From CAZBQJ01 sp964494085 (GTDB taxonomy: Bacteria > Patescibacteriota > Gracilibacteria > UBA1369), in assembly GCA_964494085.1 (NCBI GenBank), contig CAZBQJ010000002.1:1-64000 (forward strand): a DNA stretch of 64,000 nucleotides, read 5' to 3'. A program made the position numbers and the translations under genes. Below the pieces are notes generated by a model. That model worked only from the letters and a program-made list of their open reading frames with translations. It ran no database searches and was not told where the DNA came from. Positions 1 through 9,284 of this stretch are shown here, piece by piece. The number at the start of each line of letters is the position of its first letter. Positions within the stretch are counted from its first letter, which is position 1.

Positions 1-229
1 TAAAGTCTAGGCCATTCAGTAAATTTTCCAGCTCTGCCAAAACCTCTTCCATTTCGTCCAAATCAGCATGGAATTTATCCACATGCTCTCCAATCTTTTC
101 CAAGGTTATGCTTTCCATCCGCTTTTCAACAGCGGCTATCGAATCCTCAAGCTGCTCATAAGCTTCAGCCACCAACCGGCACTTCTCCTCCGGCTTCGCT
201 CCCCTGATTTTGGCTATTAATTCTTTCAT
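1..229 (-). CDS. small coiled-coil protein, C-terminus cut by window edge
   Basis: The minus strand reads from an ATG at 229 without a stop to the window edge, giving about 76 residues. It begins MKELIAKIRG and continues with heptad-like, Glu/Lys/Leu-rich sequence typical of a soluble coiled coil. There is no signal peptide or membrane segment. The start sits six bases after a TATAAT box. I do not recognise a family. Charged helices of this type are common in small Patescibacteria proteins of unknown role. Reality as a gene is supported by the uninterrupted frame and the promoter. Confidence 0.6.
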   Translation of the reverse strand, partial: MKELIAKIRGAKPEEKCRLVAEAYEQLEDSIAAVEKRMESITLEKIGEHVDKFHADLDEMEEVLAELENLLNGLDF

Positions 230-235
230 CGCTCC

Positions 236-264
236 ATTATAGCACATTGCTAAGACTTAAGAAA
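236..264 (-). promoter_or_regulatory. extended -10 promoter, possibly giving a leaderless mRNA
   Basis: On the minus strand TATAAT (236-241) is preceded by TGC, an extended -10 pattern. The -35 position (259-264, TTTCTT) is poor. Only six bases separate the box from the ATG at 229, so transcription would start at or next to the start codon. Confidence 0.5.
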
Positions 265-274
265 CATTGCCTTT

Positions 275-294
275 GAGTGTTCCCGGGAACACTC
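275..294. promoter_or_regulatory. perfect 20-bp palindrome, candidate operator
   Basis: The half-site GAGTGTTCCC is followed directly by its exact reverse complement with no loop. Without a loop or T-tract it is a poor terminator and better suits a dimeric DNA-binding protein. It lies 34-53 bases behind the -10 box of the small gene ending at 229, and outside any coding sequence. Confidence 0.5.
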
Positions 295-377
295 ATCGAC
301 GATAAACTAGACTAAAAAGCAAAACTCTGCCAAAACACTTCGTCCGGACTTCCCCTTAATTCCAACATAATTATCCG

Positions 378-2129
378 CTAAGAGCTCAGCTTATTCTCCT
401 CAATCATTTTCAAAGCATCCTCAAAGCCGACCGCTTTTTGAGTTTTACCTCCACTAATAAAAATAATTTCATCCGCCTCCTGAATCGTATTGAGACGATG
501 GGCGATAATCACTTTGGTTGTAGTCGCCGGCAAATTATTCACAATTTCAGTTAAGTATTGTTCAGTAACTGTATCGATATTGGCTGTTGCCTCATCCATA
601 ATCAGTAAAATCGGATCACGCATAAAAATTCGCAGGAAAGCGATCAACTGTCTCTGTCCTAAACTGATCGAATCGGATTGCGCCCCGATTTTGGTTTGCA
701 GACCATCCGGAAAACGTTCCAGTATTTTCATCAATCCGCGTTGTTTCAAATGTTCAATTACTTCCTTTTCACCAATACTTTCCAGTTTCTTATTACCATA
801 AAGGATATTTTCCAAAACAGTACCACTAAATATTATTGGCTCCTGCAAGATAAAACCGATCTTTTCACTTATTTCCTGCGGCTGATAATTCTTCACGGGT
901 TTCCCATTAAAGAAAATCTCCCCCTCACCGACATCATACAGACGCGTCATCAAACTGGCCGTTGTACTTTTTCCTCCGCCAGTTGGACCGATCAAAGCGT
1001 AAGTTTTCCCATATTCCAATCGTAAATCCACATTCTTCAAAACAGTCTGGTCTTCCGCATATCCAAAACTCACATTTCTAAATTCCATTACCAAATCCGA
1101 CTTACTTTGAGTATTACTATGTTCAACTTTCAGATCCGATTTCAAACCAAGAATCTGATCTACACGCGCCCAAGCCGCCAGCGAAGTCTGGATTGTCGCC
1201 CAAATCGAAGCCAAAATATTCAAAGGCTGATAAAACTTGTCGGTATAAGCCATAAATGTAATCAACAAACCGATACTGATCAGACCATTCCCGGTAATTA
1301 TTAAACCGATCAGCAGAACCATCACGGCCGCCGAATTACTGGCTAAAACATAAATAGGGGTCAATAACCCATTGGAAAAGGCCGCCCGGCGGGCTGACTG
1401 AAAATACTCACGATTAAATTGCTCGAATTTATCATAAAAATATTGTCCCTGATTAAAGGCCACTATCGCTTTAAAATTATTCAAATCCTCCTGTATTTCT
1501 CCGGAGAATTTCCCCAAATTCCGCAAACTGACTTCATTGCGGCGACGCAGCCAGGGACTTAAAAATTGGGTAAATAAAAGCAGCAAAACAGCTACGGAAA
1601 GTACGACTATAGCCATATTGAAATTCAAGAAAAAGATGAAAATTCCGATTCCCATTATAGTAAAGAAACTCCCCACAAAACGCACCAGCGCCTCTGAAAA
1701 GAATTGATTTAATTTGTCCGTATCATTATTAATTCTGGAAATCAGATCACCGATTTTATTTACATTGAAAAAACTTAAAGGTAATTCCTGAATCTTATCA
1801 AACAGTTTTGTCCGCAGATTAAAAAGTAATCTCTGCGACAATCGTCCCATCAAACTCACCTGTAAATAATTGGTCAACAGAGCCGCCACAAATAGCCCTG
1901 AAAGCAACATCACCATCTGGATCAACAGGTCGAAATTCTTCGCCGTAATCGCTTGGTCCACTGTCCTACCCAATAAATATGGCACAGAAATATTGGTGGC
2001 CGCATTGATCAGAATAATTACAAAAACCATCAACATAAAGGGGATTTCACCTTTTATCAAAGGCCAGAAATTCTTCAGACTACTGCGTTTCTTGGCAGCT
2101 ATTGGTTTATTTAATTGGTAATTAGTCAT
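378..2129 (-). CDS. heterodimeric ABC exporter, subunit with intact catalytic site
   Basis: This is a type IV ABC exporter half-transporter of about 583 residues. An N-terminal six-helix membrane domain is followed by a nucleotide-binding domain with Walker A GPTGGGKSTT, Q-loop region ILQEP, signature SLGQRQ, Walker B ILLIMDEATANID with catalytic Glu, and switch histidine in IIAHRLNTI. I chose the ATG at 2129, which overlaps the upstream gene's stop by 8 nt (ATGACTAA). An in-frame start at 2195 would only add sequence antisense-like to the coupled gene end. It is paired with the next gene, whose site is degenerate, as in TM287/288, BmrCD and TmrAB. The substrate (drug, lipid or peptide) cannot be read from the sequence. 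Confidence 0.9.
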   Translation of the reverse strand: MTNYQLNKPIAAKKRSSLKNFWPLIKGEIPFMLMVFVIILINAATNISVPYLLGRTVDQAITAKNFDLLIQMVMLLSGLFVAALLTNYLQVSLMGRLSQRLLFNLRTKLFDKIQELPLSFFNVNKIGDLISRINNDTDKLNQFFSEALVRFVGSFFTIMGIGIFIFFLNFNMAIVVLSVAVLLLLFTQFLSPWLRRRNEVSLRNLGKFSGEIQEDLNNFKAIVAFNQGQYFYDKFEQFNREYFQSARRAAFSNGLLTPIYVLASNSAAVMVLLIGLIITGNGLISIGLLITFMAYTDKFYQPLNILASIWATIQTSLAAWARVDQILGLKSDLKVEHSNTQSKSDLVMEFRNVSFGYAEDQTVLKNVDLRLEYGKTYALIGPTGGGKSTTASLMTRLYDVGEGEIFFNGKPVKNYQPQEISEKIGFILQEPIIFSGTVLENILYGNKKLESIGEKEVIEHLKQRGLMKILERFPDGLQTKIGAQSDSISLGQRQLIAFLRIFMRDPILLIMDEATANIDTVTEQYLTEIVNNLPATTTKVIIAHRLNTIQEADEIIFISGGKTQKAVGFEDALKMIEENKLSS

Positions 2130-3960
2130 TATTAGTGGTTTTTTGGGAAGAATAAATCTGCTGATATTCAAAGCTGTTATTAAGCAACTCTTCATGGGTT
2201 CCTTCGGCCAGCAATTCTCCTTCCATCAATAAAATCAAATGATCATAACCCTTTACTGAAGCAATTTTTTGAGTAACGGCAAAAATCGCCGTGTCAGGAT
2301 AATTCTCGGCCATTCGATCGACAATAGTTTGTTCGGTTTTCAGATCCACTCTGGCCGTAAAATCGTCCAGTAACAACAATTTCGGATGTAGTGACAAAGC
2401 TCTAGCCAGAGACAAACGCTGCCTTTGCCCTCCTGACAAACTGGCTCCCCTTTCGCTGATTGTCGATTGTAATCCGTCTTTTCTTTCTTCGACAAAGTTA
2501 TCCAAGGCCGCAGAATAAATGATTTTCTTCATTTCGGCAGCTGGAATCTCTTTCTCAAAAGCGATATTCTCCTCAATTGTAGTATTAAAAATAATGTTAT
2601 CCTGAAAAACTACAGCGATTTTCTCATGCAGATAATCCGGATCATAAGTCTCCAATTTATGGCCGTCCAGATAGACCTGTCCTTCAGTCGGTTCAATCAA
2701 TCCTGACATTAAATAAATCAACGAAGTTTTTCCGGCACCGGTAGGGCCGATCAAAGCCGTCTTTTGTCCAGGTTTAACGGTAAAATTCACCTTATTTAAA
2801 ACTTTCTTTTCTTTAATAATTAACGAAACATCACGAAACTCCACTTCTCCCCGAAAAGCCTTTGGCTTATAGGTTCCTGGCCTGGCCACATGGGAATGCA
2901 AGACCACTTCAATTCTGGCAAAAGAAGCCAATGCACGGATGATAATATTACTGACAAAACCCAATATAACCACCGGTAAAACCAGTAAACTTATATAGTT
3001 ATAAAAAGCCATAAACTCACCAATACTCATAGTATTTCCGATTACTTGCGCTCCCCCGAAACCCAAGACGCACAAAACCGCCAAATTGGAAAAGAAAGTA
3101 ATCAACGGTATGAGCGTCGCAAAAGTATCCACGATCCGCGTATTAATCCGTTTGGCATCCTCAGAAACTGTCGTAAATTTTCTCACTTCTTCATATTGTC
3201 CATAGACCACTCTAATCAAAGCGGAAGCGATAATCGATTCGTTTATCACTTTATTTAATCTATCCAAAACTTCCTGTGAAGCTTTGAAAAATCCGGCAAT
3301 CCTACTAAAGATCAATCTGAACGAACCAAACATCAGGGCTACAATCATCAAAACCGGTAAAGCCAAGCGCCAATTGATCGAAAACATCAGTGTTATACTA
3401 CCGACAATCATTATCACCGAAGAAAATACAATCGGTAATCCCTGAGTAATCACGGTTTTTACGGCGTCCACATCAGAAGTCATATTGGTCAACAAACGGT
3501 CCGTGCCAACTTGATTGAGGAATTTATAATTCTGTTTGGAAAGCTTGGCCGCCAATTTCTGGCGTAAATCAAAAGCGACTTTTTCGGAAACATAGGTTGA
3601 AAAATAAACCTGCACAGTGGAAATTATAAAAATAAAGACCACTATAACCACAAATTCCGGCAGATAATTATTCAATTGAAATATTCCCTTGCCAAAATCA
3701 TCAATCGCCCCCGCCACCAGCTTGGGAATAGTCAAATTCAACCCGGAAGTCGCCACCACCAATACTCCAAGCGTGATCAATTGCCAGGTGTATTGCGAGA
3801 CCTCTTTGAAAAATGCTTTTAAACTACCTCCACGAGGGGGTTTGGGCGGTATTTTAGGCATGGCCCCCTGAACAATGCTATTTGGCAAAGTAGAGGCCGA
3901 GCCATTGCCATTATTACTATGTCCGGTATTTATTGTATAACTATCTCTTTTTAGCGTCAT
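2122..3960 (-). CDS. heterodimeric ABC exporter, subunit with degenerate catalytic site
   Basis: This is a membrane domain plus nucleotide-binding domain: Walker A GPTGAGKTSL, signature SLSGGQRQRLSLARA, Walker B KLLLLDDFTARVD. The catalytic Glu is replaced by Asp (LLLLDD) and the switch His by Gln (AVTQKIASV). It therefore probably contributes the canonical LSGGQ signature to the partner's competent site while its own site hydrolyses poorly. The start is uncertain. I use the ATG at 3960, behind an AGAGG at long spacing. A GTG at 4077 would add 39 residues, and a further ATG lies inside the Gly/Pro-rich N-terminal linker. Translation of the downstream subunit is coupled by an 8-nt overlap. The gene is divergent from the PBP gene at 4105. 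Confidence 0.88.
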   Translation of the reverse strand: MTLKRDSYTINTGHSNNGNGSASTLPNSIVQGAMPKIPPKPPRGGSLKAFFKEVSQYTWQLITLGVLVVATSGLNLTIPKLVAGAIDDFGKGIFQLNNYLPEFVVIVVFIFIISTVQVYFSTYVSEKVAFDLRQKLAAKLSKQNYKFLNQVGTDRLLTNMTSDVDAVKTVITQGLPIVFSSVIMIVGSITLMFSINWRLALPVLMIVALMFGSFRLIFSRIAGFFKASQEVLDRLNKVINESIIASALIRVVYGQYEEVRKFTTVSEDAKRINTRIVDTFATLIPLITFFSNLAVLCVLGFGGAQVIGNTMSIGEFMAFYNYISLLVLPVVILGFVSNIIIRALASFARIEVVLHSHVARPGTYKPKAFRGEVEFRDVSLIIKEKKVLNKVNFTVKPGQKTALIGPTGAGKTSLIYLMSGLIEPTEGQVYLDGHKLETYDPDYLHEKIAVVFQDNIIFNTTIEENIAFEKEIPAAEMKKIIYSAALDNFVEERKDGLQSTISERGASLSGGQRQRLSLARALSLHPKLLLLDDFTARVDLKTEQTIVDRMAENYPDTAIFAVTQKIASVKGYDHLILLMEGELLAEGTHEELLNNSFEYQQIYSSQKTTNND

Positions 3961-4104
3961 TTTCAATTCCAACCTCTTTAAAATATGGGCGATCTTATCA
4001 CCATAGGGTAGACTTAGCAAGCGAGGGACGCTCGGGTTCCGTCCATTGTCTTTTGCCCATAAATCTGCTAAATTCACTCTGTTTTCTTAACAGTCAACGA
4101 TCTC

Positions 4105-6894
4105 ATGCTCGATAAGTCTAAAATCCGTCGTACAATGGCTAAAATGCGTCATTACCGCGATCAACATTTCCGTCATTCCAATGGCCGTTATGATTGGCGG
4201 AAGATTGCTATCATTTCTGCACTAATCATAGGGTCTTCAATTATTTTCTTAACTTTATTGCTAGCCACCGCCATTGCCATTATCTCTATAGGACTTCCCA
4301 ATGTTCGAGACCTGGACAATCTATCTGTCGCTCAATCCACTACTATCTATGACCGTGGCGGGAATGTCCTCTATGTAAAATACGGTGAAGAAAACCGTGA
4401 ATACAAGCGACTCGACCAAATCTCCAAAAATGTGGTCAATGCTACCCTGGCTATCGAAGATGACCGTTTTTACGATCATCCGGGTTTCGATATTACGGGT
4501 TTAGTCCGAGCTGGACTCAATGATATTGCCGGCGGCCAACAGGGAGGATCTACCGTCACACAGCAATACATCAAATTAACTTTTCTCAGTTCGGAAAGAT
4601 CCTATCTGCGTAAGATCAAAGAATTGATCTTGGCTGTACGCCTGGAAGATGCCTTCGATAAAGACACAATCCTGGAAAAGTATCTCAACAAAATTCCCTA
4701 TGGCAACAATGCCTATGGCATAGAAAAAGCTGCCCAGGTTTATTTCAACAAATCAGCCAAAGATTTAACTATCGGTGAATCAGCGGTTCTAGCTGCAATC
4801 CCCCAGCTGCCCAGTTATTATAATCCTTATGGTCCAAACAAATACTCTTCTCTGGCCACCAGTGTCGATGCTGAAACTCTGGCACGGCGTAAAATCAATA
4901 ACGAATCCGATCTGCATGACAATGAAATTAAGCGTGGCTTGCTCGGGACAGAAGTAGATGTCGGGAATGGTCACAAAATCTACATTCAAGGCCGCTCTGA
5001 TCTCGTCCTGCGCAGAATGGTCGAGACAGGCCGCATCACCGACAGTCAAAAGGATACCGCTCTCGAATCAATACGCCAATTACAATTCAACCGGTACAAA
5101 CAAAGCATTAAAGCCCCACATTTTGTCTTTTACGTCATTCAACAGTTGGAAGCCAAATATGGCAAAGAGTTAGTCGAACAGGGTGGGCTGAAAGTCTATA
5201 CGACTATCGACCCTAAATTACAACAAATAGCTGAGGATGTTATTTCCTCACGAGCAGAAAACAATCAAAAGAAATATAATGTCAAAAATGCCGCCTTGGT
5301 TTCGATGGATCCAAGTAATGGGCAGATCTTGGCTATGGTCGGTTCACGCAATTATTTTGATGATGAAATAGACGGACAAACCAATATCACCACCAGTTTC
5401 CGTCAGCCAGGTTCATCCTTCAAACCGATAGTTTACGCTGCGGCCTTTCTCAACCGTTATTCCCCCGCCTCAATTATCTTTGATGTTCCCACCCCTTTCG
5501 GATCCAGCTGGCCAAAAAATTTCGACGGTCAATTCCAGGGCCCCATCACCATGCGTAAAGCACTCGGACAATCTCGTAACATTCCTGCCATCAAAAGCTA
5601 TTTTCTGGCCGGTGAACAACAAAAAATTATTCCTTTCGCTGAAGGGTTAGGTATTCATTTTCTCGATGACACTTCAGAATTCGGCTATCCGCTGGGGCTT
5701 GGTTCAGGAGAAACTACTCTACTCAGTATGACCAATGCTTACGCCACACTCGACAATGCCGGAATCCAACATGATCCGGTTTCCATTCTCAGAGTTGAAA
5801 ACGCTCAAAATCAAGTGCTGGAAAAATGGGAGGAACAAGCGGGCCAGGAAGCTCTGGATCCTCAAATCGCCTATCTGATCACCAGTATCCTTTCTGATCG
5901 TGAGGTCAGTGTAGGACCAGGCTTAAGCGTTAATGGGCAAATTAATGCCGCTAAAACAGGAACTTCCAACCGTAAATCAGGCTCCCAATATTTGCCTCAT
6001 GATCTCTTGACCATGGGCTACACTACCAAGTTAGCTACCGGGGTTTGGGCCGGCAACAATGATGATCGTAAAGATGGGCCTCTCAATTATTCTGCAGATG
6101 GTTACAATGTAGCCGCTCCAATTTTCAAGGATTTCATGGAAAAAGCCTTAGCTGGTCAACCGGCGGAAGACTTCCCCATTCCAGAGGGCATCAAACAAGC
6201 AACAGTTTCCAAATATAATGGGAAACTGGTTAGTGAATTTACTCCTTCCGATGCACAGGTAACTGACTTTTTTGCCAGCTGGGCCGTGCCGACAGAAGTA
6301 GATGACAGTTACAGTGGTTCACCGGATTTTTCCGCCAATGAATTACTGGGCAATATGCCCTGTCAAATAGGTCAGACTCAACTACGCTTCCAGGCCGTTC
6401 TTCACGATATAGACCCTAGCCGTGAAGTTTGGGAACAAGCGGCGCAGGATTGGCTGAAAGAAAATTCCACGATTCTTGCTGAGCAAACCGGTAAAGTACA
6501 ATGTCAGTCAACCGCTGCCGGCCAAACTCCATCCCTATCCATCGATAATCTGAGTGATGGCCAGGTCATCACAGATAAAAATTTTACTGTACAGGTATCA
6601 GCCGGCAGCGGGAACGGTATAGAGCAAACCCTCTACTATCTGGATGGGGTACTTCAATATAAACAAGACCAATCTCCATTTTCTGGAAATATTCGCATAC
6701 CCAAAATCGACGAAAAGCCGGCCCATCGGTTGACCATACTGGTTTACGACAAAAATGCTAATATTGGTGGCGAAATTATCACTATAAATACCAGCCAACC
6801 CTCTGAAGTACCTACAACTCCGGCCACACCTATTGCCGATCATTCTATCGATTTGCTCGACCAACCAATACTTCCGTTAACCATTACCCCCTAA
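4105..6894 (+). CDS. class A penicillin-binding protein (PBP1A type)
   Basis: This is a bifunctional peptidoglycan synthase of 929 residues. A basic cytoplasmic tail and one membrane helix (about 33-63) are followed by a GT51 glycosyltransferase domain with catalytic Glu118 in AIEDDRF and the QGGSTVTQQ motif. The transpeptidase domain has SSFK (Ser437), SRN (490-492) and KTG (617-619). A C-terminal extension of about 150 residues includes an Ig-like segment and a Pro/Thr-rich end. All catalytic residues are present, so it should polymerise and crosslink glycan outside the membrane. It starts a run of four same-strand genes: the next gene starts on the last base of its stop codon (TAATG). ATGs at 4135 and 4144 are alternative starts. 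Confidence 0.95.
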   Translation: MLDKSKIRRTMAKMRHYRDQHFRHSNGRYDWRKIAIISALIIGSSIIFLTLLLATAIAIISIGLPNVRDLDNLSVAQSTTIYDRGGNVLYVKYGEENREYKRLDQISKNVVNATLAIEDDRFYDHPGFDITGLVRAGLNDIAGGQQGGSTVTQQYIKLTFLSSERSYLRKIKELILAVRLEDAFDKDTILEKYLNKIPYGNNAYGIEKAAQVYFNKSAKDLTIGESAVLAAIPQLPSYYNPYGPNKYSSLATSVDAETLARRKINNESDLHDNEIKRGLLGTEVDVGNGHKIYIQGRSDLVLRRMVETGRITDSQKDTALESIRQLQFNRYKQSIKAPHFVFYVIQQLEAKYGKELVEQGGLKVYTTIDPKLQQIAEDVISSRAENNQKKYNVKNAALVSMDPSNGQILAMVGSRNYFDDEIDGQTNITTSFRQPGSSFKPIVYAAAFLNRYSPASIIFDVPTPFGSSWPKNFDGQFQGPITMRKALGQSRNIPAIKSYFLAGEQQKIIPFAEGLGIHFLDDTSEFGYPLGLGSGETTLLSMTNAYATLDNAGIQHDPVSILRVENAQNQVLEKWEEQAGQEALDPQIAYLITSILSDREVSVGPGLSVNGQINAAKTGTSNRKSGSQYLPHDLLTMGYTTKLATGVWAGNNDDRKDGPLNYSADGYNVAAPIFKDFMEKALAGQPAEDFPIPEGIKQATVSKYNGKLVSEFTPSDAQVTDFFASWAVPTEVDDSYSGSPDFSANELLGNMPCQIGQTQLRFQAVLHDIDPSREVWEQAAQDWLKENSTILAEQTGKVQCQSTAAGQTPSLSIDNLSDGQVITDKNFTVQVSAGSGNGIEQTLYYLDGVLQYKQDQSPFSGNIRIPKIDEKPAHRLTILVYDKNANIGGEIITINTSQPSEVPTTPATPIADHSIDLLDQPILPLTITP

Positions 6895-7682
6895 TGTCTC
6901 TTAAAAATCTCTTTCTGGGGGCATTGGGCAGTTTGGCTTTAGTCGGTTGTATCGCCACCAATCTACCTGACTCTCCACCAGGTAATCTCCATTCAAAACT
7001 TGTCTTACAGGAATTAAAAATCCAGGGAAAAGACTTTCTAATCGTTCAAATCGACCCCGATTTTTTTCATTTACAGATAGTTGAAAATCCACCAAAACCA
7101 GCCAGTAAAAGTATTCATGAAATAAAAAACGACTATTCAGCAGAAATGGCCTTCAATGGAAATTTTTACGATGAAGATTTCCGCCCATTGGGATTATTGA
7201 TTTCCGCTAGCCGTTCTGTTTTCCCACTGAATAAATCGGCGTTAATGAACGGTATTTTTACCATCGATAATTCCAACAATCCAACCCTTTACACTTTCGA
7301 TGATTTTCAAAAAAATCAAACCAAATTACTGCCCAAAATAGATTTTGCTATCCAAAGTGGCCCGATCCTACTGGACAATACGGGGCAAATCACTATAAAC
7401 AAAGGGAACACCAAGAAATCAGGCCGCACGGCCTTGGCTATTGACAAGAATGGCGACATAGTCCTAATAATTTTAAGAGAAACGATCTTCAATCAGAACA
7501 ATTCACTCACACTCTACGACTTCGCTTCAATTATCAGCACCTCCAATGAATTAAGTGATCTCCGCTTACATTCGATGATCAATTTAGATGGAGGGAAATC
7601 CAGTGGTTTGGCCATTCAAGATCAATATTTTCCCGAAGTAGAGAAAGTCCAAAACATCATTATAGTCACAAAACGCTCCTGA
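6894..7682 (+). CDS. lipoprotein with phosphodiester-glycosidase (NAGPA-like) domain
   Basis: This 262-residue protein has a type II signal peptide with lipobox LVGC near residue 19. The remainder matches the phosphodiester glycosidase family (PF09992): FNGNFYDEDFRPLGLLIS, a QSGPILL segment, a GRTALAID strand and the C-terminal MINLDGGKSSGLAI motif with its conserved Asp-Gly-Gly. Relatives remove N-acetylglucosamine from phosphodiesters or occur in exopolysaccharide and wall-polymer modules. The exact substrate here is unknown. The 1-nt overlap with the PBP gene suggests co-translation and a role in the cell wall. Confidence 0.82.
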   Translation: MSLKNLFLGALGSLALVGCIATNLPDSPPGNLHSKLVLQELKIQGKDFLIVQIDPDFFHLQIVENPPKPASKSIHEIKNDYSAEMAFNGNFYDEDFRPLGLLISASRSVFPLNKSALMNGIFTIDNSNNPTLYTFDDFQKNQTKLLPKIDFAIQSGPILLDNTGQITINKGNTKKSGRTALAIDKNGDIVLIILRETIFNQNNSLTLYDFASIISTSNELSDLRLHSMINLDGGKSSGLAIQDQYFPEVEKVQNIIIVTKRS

Positions 7683-7683
7683 T

Positions 7684-8715
7684 ATGCAGAAAAATATTTT
7701 TATCATCAGTGACATAGAGTTAGGCCAAGGAGACATCTTCGATGATTTCAAAGATGAAACAGCTTTAATCGGCTTTCTCAAAAAAATCACCGCTGAACCC
7801 GGCAAGAATATCCTGGTTATGAATGGGGATAGTTTTGATTTTCTAAAAATGCCTTACAAAGGCGTATTTACTCATCATGTCACCGAAGAAATTTCTCTCT
7901 GGAAAATGAATCGTATTATTGAAACATACCCGAAGATTTTTAAAGTTCTCAAAGAATTTCTACATAAAGGCGGCAACAAAATCCAATTCAACTATGGTAA
8001 TCATGATTTTGATTTACTTTGGCCGGGTGTTCAAAAAAAGATTCGTGACACTTTGGGTGATGGTAATAAAATTACTTTTGCCGACATCTATGAAAACAAT
8101 GAAATTCACATTGAACATGGTCATCAGGTGGACTATTTTTATAAAATGGATCCCGACAAACATTTCATCACTCATAAAGGAAAGACTTTACTCAATCTAC
8201 CAATTGGCTCAGTGGCCGTAATCAAATATTTCATTGAATTAAAACGCCATTTTCCTTTAGAAGAAGCGATTTATCCTCGCCATCACGCTTTTGAAAACTT
8301 CCCCGAATTCCGTAAAATGAAACAGAAAATCTCTCGAAATTTTATCCTCAAAGGATTGTTATTCAATTTTATTGTCAATATTGGCGACCCGGTTTCAAAT
8401 GTCCCGTATATCAATTTAATTAAGCATATTTTCGCCCATGGCCTGGAAATCCACGATGAAGCCAAATTCATGCGTAAGCGGTTCAAAAATATCATCAAAC
8501 TCTATCCGGATAAAAGAGCCTACATCATGGGGCATTTACACATAACTCATCATGACATTCATCCTACTCAGGAGCATGTTCATATCGTCACTGACACCTG
8601 GCGTAATGAGTTTAGAATTCAAAAAAAAGTAACTCTCTGTAAAGTCAAGAATTACGCCAAAATCGTTTATGATAACAATCAGTTAAAAAAAGTCGATCTA
8701 CTAACCTACACTTAA
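7684..8715 (+). CDS. calcineurin-like metallophosphoesterase
   Basis: This is a 343-residue soluble protein with metallophosphoesterase motifs in order: ISDIELG, NGDSFDF, YGNHDFD, EHGHQVD and a terminal MGHLHITHHD. These supply most of the metal-binding set (GDxxD, GNHD, GHxH). The first motif, normally Asp-x-His, reads Asp-Ile-Glu, so one metal ligand is changed. It resembles large UDP-2,3-diacylglucosamine-hydrolase-like phosphoesterases, but no lipid A genes are visible here, so the substrate is open. It sits 1 nt after the glycosidase gene and overlaps engB by 1 nt. Confidence 0.8.
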   Translation: MQKNIFIISDIELGQGDIFDDFKDETALIGFLKKITAEPGKNILVMNGDSFDFLKMPYKGVFTHHVTEEISLWKMNRIIETYPKIFKVLKEFLHKGGNKIQFNYGNHDFDLLWPGVQKKIRDTLGDGNKITFADIYENNEIHIEHGHQVDYFYKMDPDKHFITHKGKTLLNLPIGSVAVIKYFIELKRHFPLEEAIYPRHHAFENFPEFRKMKQKISRNFILKGLLFNFIVNIGDPVSNVPYINLIKHIFAHGLEIHDEAKFMRKRFKNIIKLYPDKRAYIMGHLHITHHDIHPTQEHVHIVTDTWRNEFRIQKKVTLCKVKNYAKIVYDNNQLKKVDLLTYT

Positions 8716-9284
8716 TGTCTATCAATAGCGCAATCTACCTTACATCTATCGTCCCCGGAGTTTCTTTACCTGAACAAAACTATCCGGTATTTGCTTTTAT
8801 TGGGCGTTCTAATGCTGGTAAATCAAGTTTTATCAATGCTATCACCAATCAAAAGGGCTTAGCTAGATCCGGTTCGACTCCCGGCGTAACACAAAAGGTC
8901 AATTTGTTCCTAGTAAATAAAAAATATTTTTTTGCCGATTTACCAGGCTATGGCTATGCCAAAGTCGGCAGAAATGAACGCAAAGAGCTGCAGAAAATAA
9001 TTTTCTGGTATCTCAGTCATAAAGAAATCAACTTCCAGCAAATTTTTCTATTATTAGATTCACGCGTCGGACCAACCGAAAGTGATTTGGACGTGATCAA
9101 TTTTTTGAATTCAGAAGGACTCCCTCTGACCATTATCGCCTCCAAAATAGATAAGCTCAAACAGTCTGAAAGAGCGTCTCAACTAAAGAAAATCAGCCTG
9201 GCTATTCCACATCATCCAATCATCCCCTTCTCTGCGACCACCCTGGAAGGCAAAAAAGCTGTATTAGGAACAATCGCCATCTAA
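8715..9284 (+). CDS. engB: ribosome biogenesis GTP-binding protein EngB (YsxC/YihA)
   Basis: This small GTPase of 189 residues has the family's typical length. G1 is GRSNAGKSS, the G2 threonine lies in GSTPGVTQ, G3 is DLPGYGYAKV, G4 is SKIDKL (usually TKxD) and G5 is SATT. EngB helps late assembly of the large ribosomal subunit. The ATG overlaps the preceding stop by one base (TAATG), making it the last gene of the coupled run starting with the PBP. It ends one base before the convergent NYN gene. Confidence 0.95.
   Translation: MSINSAIYLTSIVPGVSLPEQNYPVFAFIGRSNAGKSSFINAITNQKGLARSGSTPGVTQKVNLFLVNKKYFFADLPGYGYAKVGRNERKELQKIIFWYLSHKEINFQQIFLLLDSRVGPTESDLDVINFLNSEGLPLTIIASKIDKLKQSERASQLKKISLAIPHHPIIPFSATTLEGKKAVLGTIAI

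Noticed and set aside
75..83. Perfect DnaA box TTATCCACA as origin evidence
   Set aside because: It lies inside a coding sequence as a single copy. A second perfect copy at 38764-38772 is also isolated. Single boxes occur by chance.
275..294. LexA or CIRCE (HrcA) operator for the palindrome
   Set aside because: The sequence does not match the Gram-positive LexA pattern (GAAC-N4-GTTC order) or the CIRCE half-site TTAGCACTC with a 9-bp spacer.
2130..2195. Upstream start adding 22 residues to the first ABC subunit
   Set aside because: The extension lies fully within the coding end of the partner subunit. The ATG at 2129 gives a normal short coupling overlap and a natural N-terminus.
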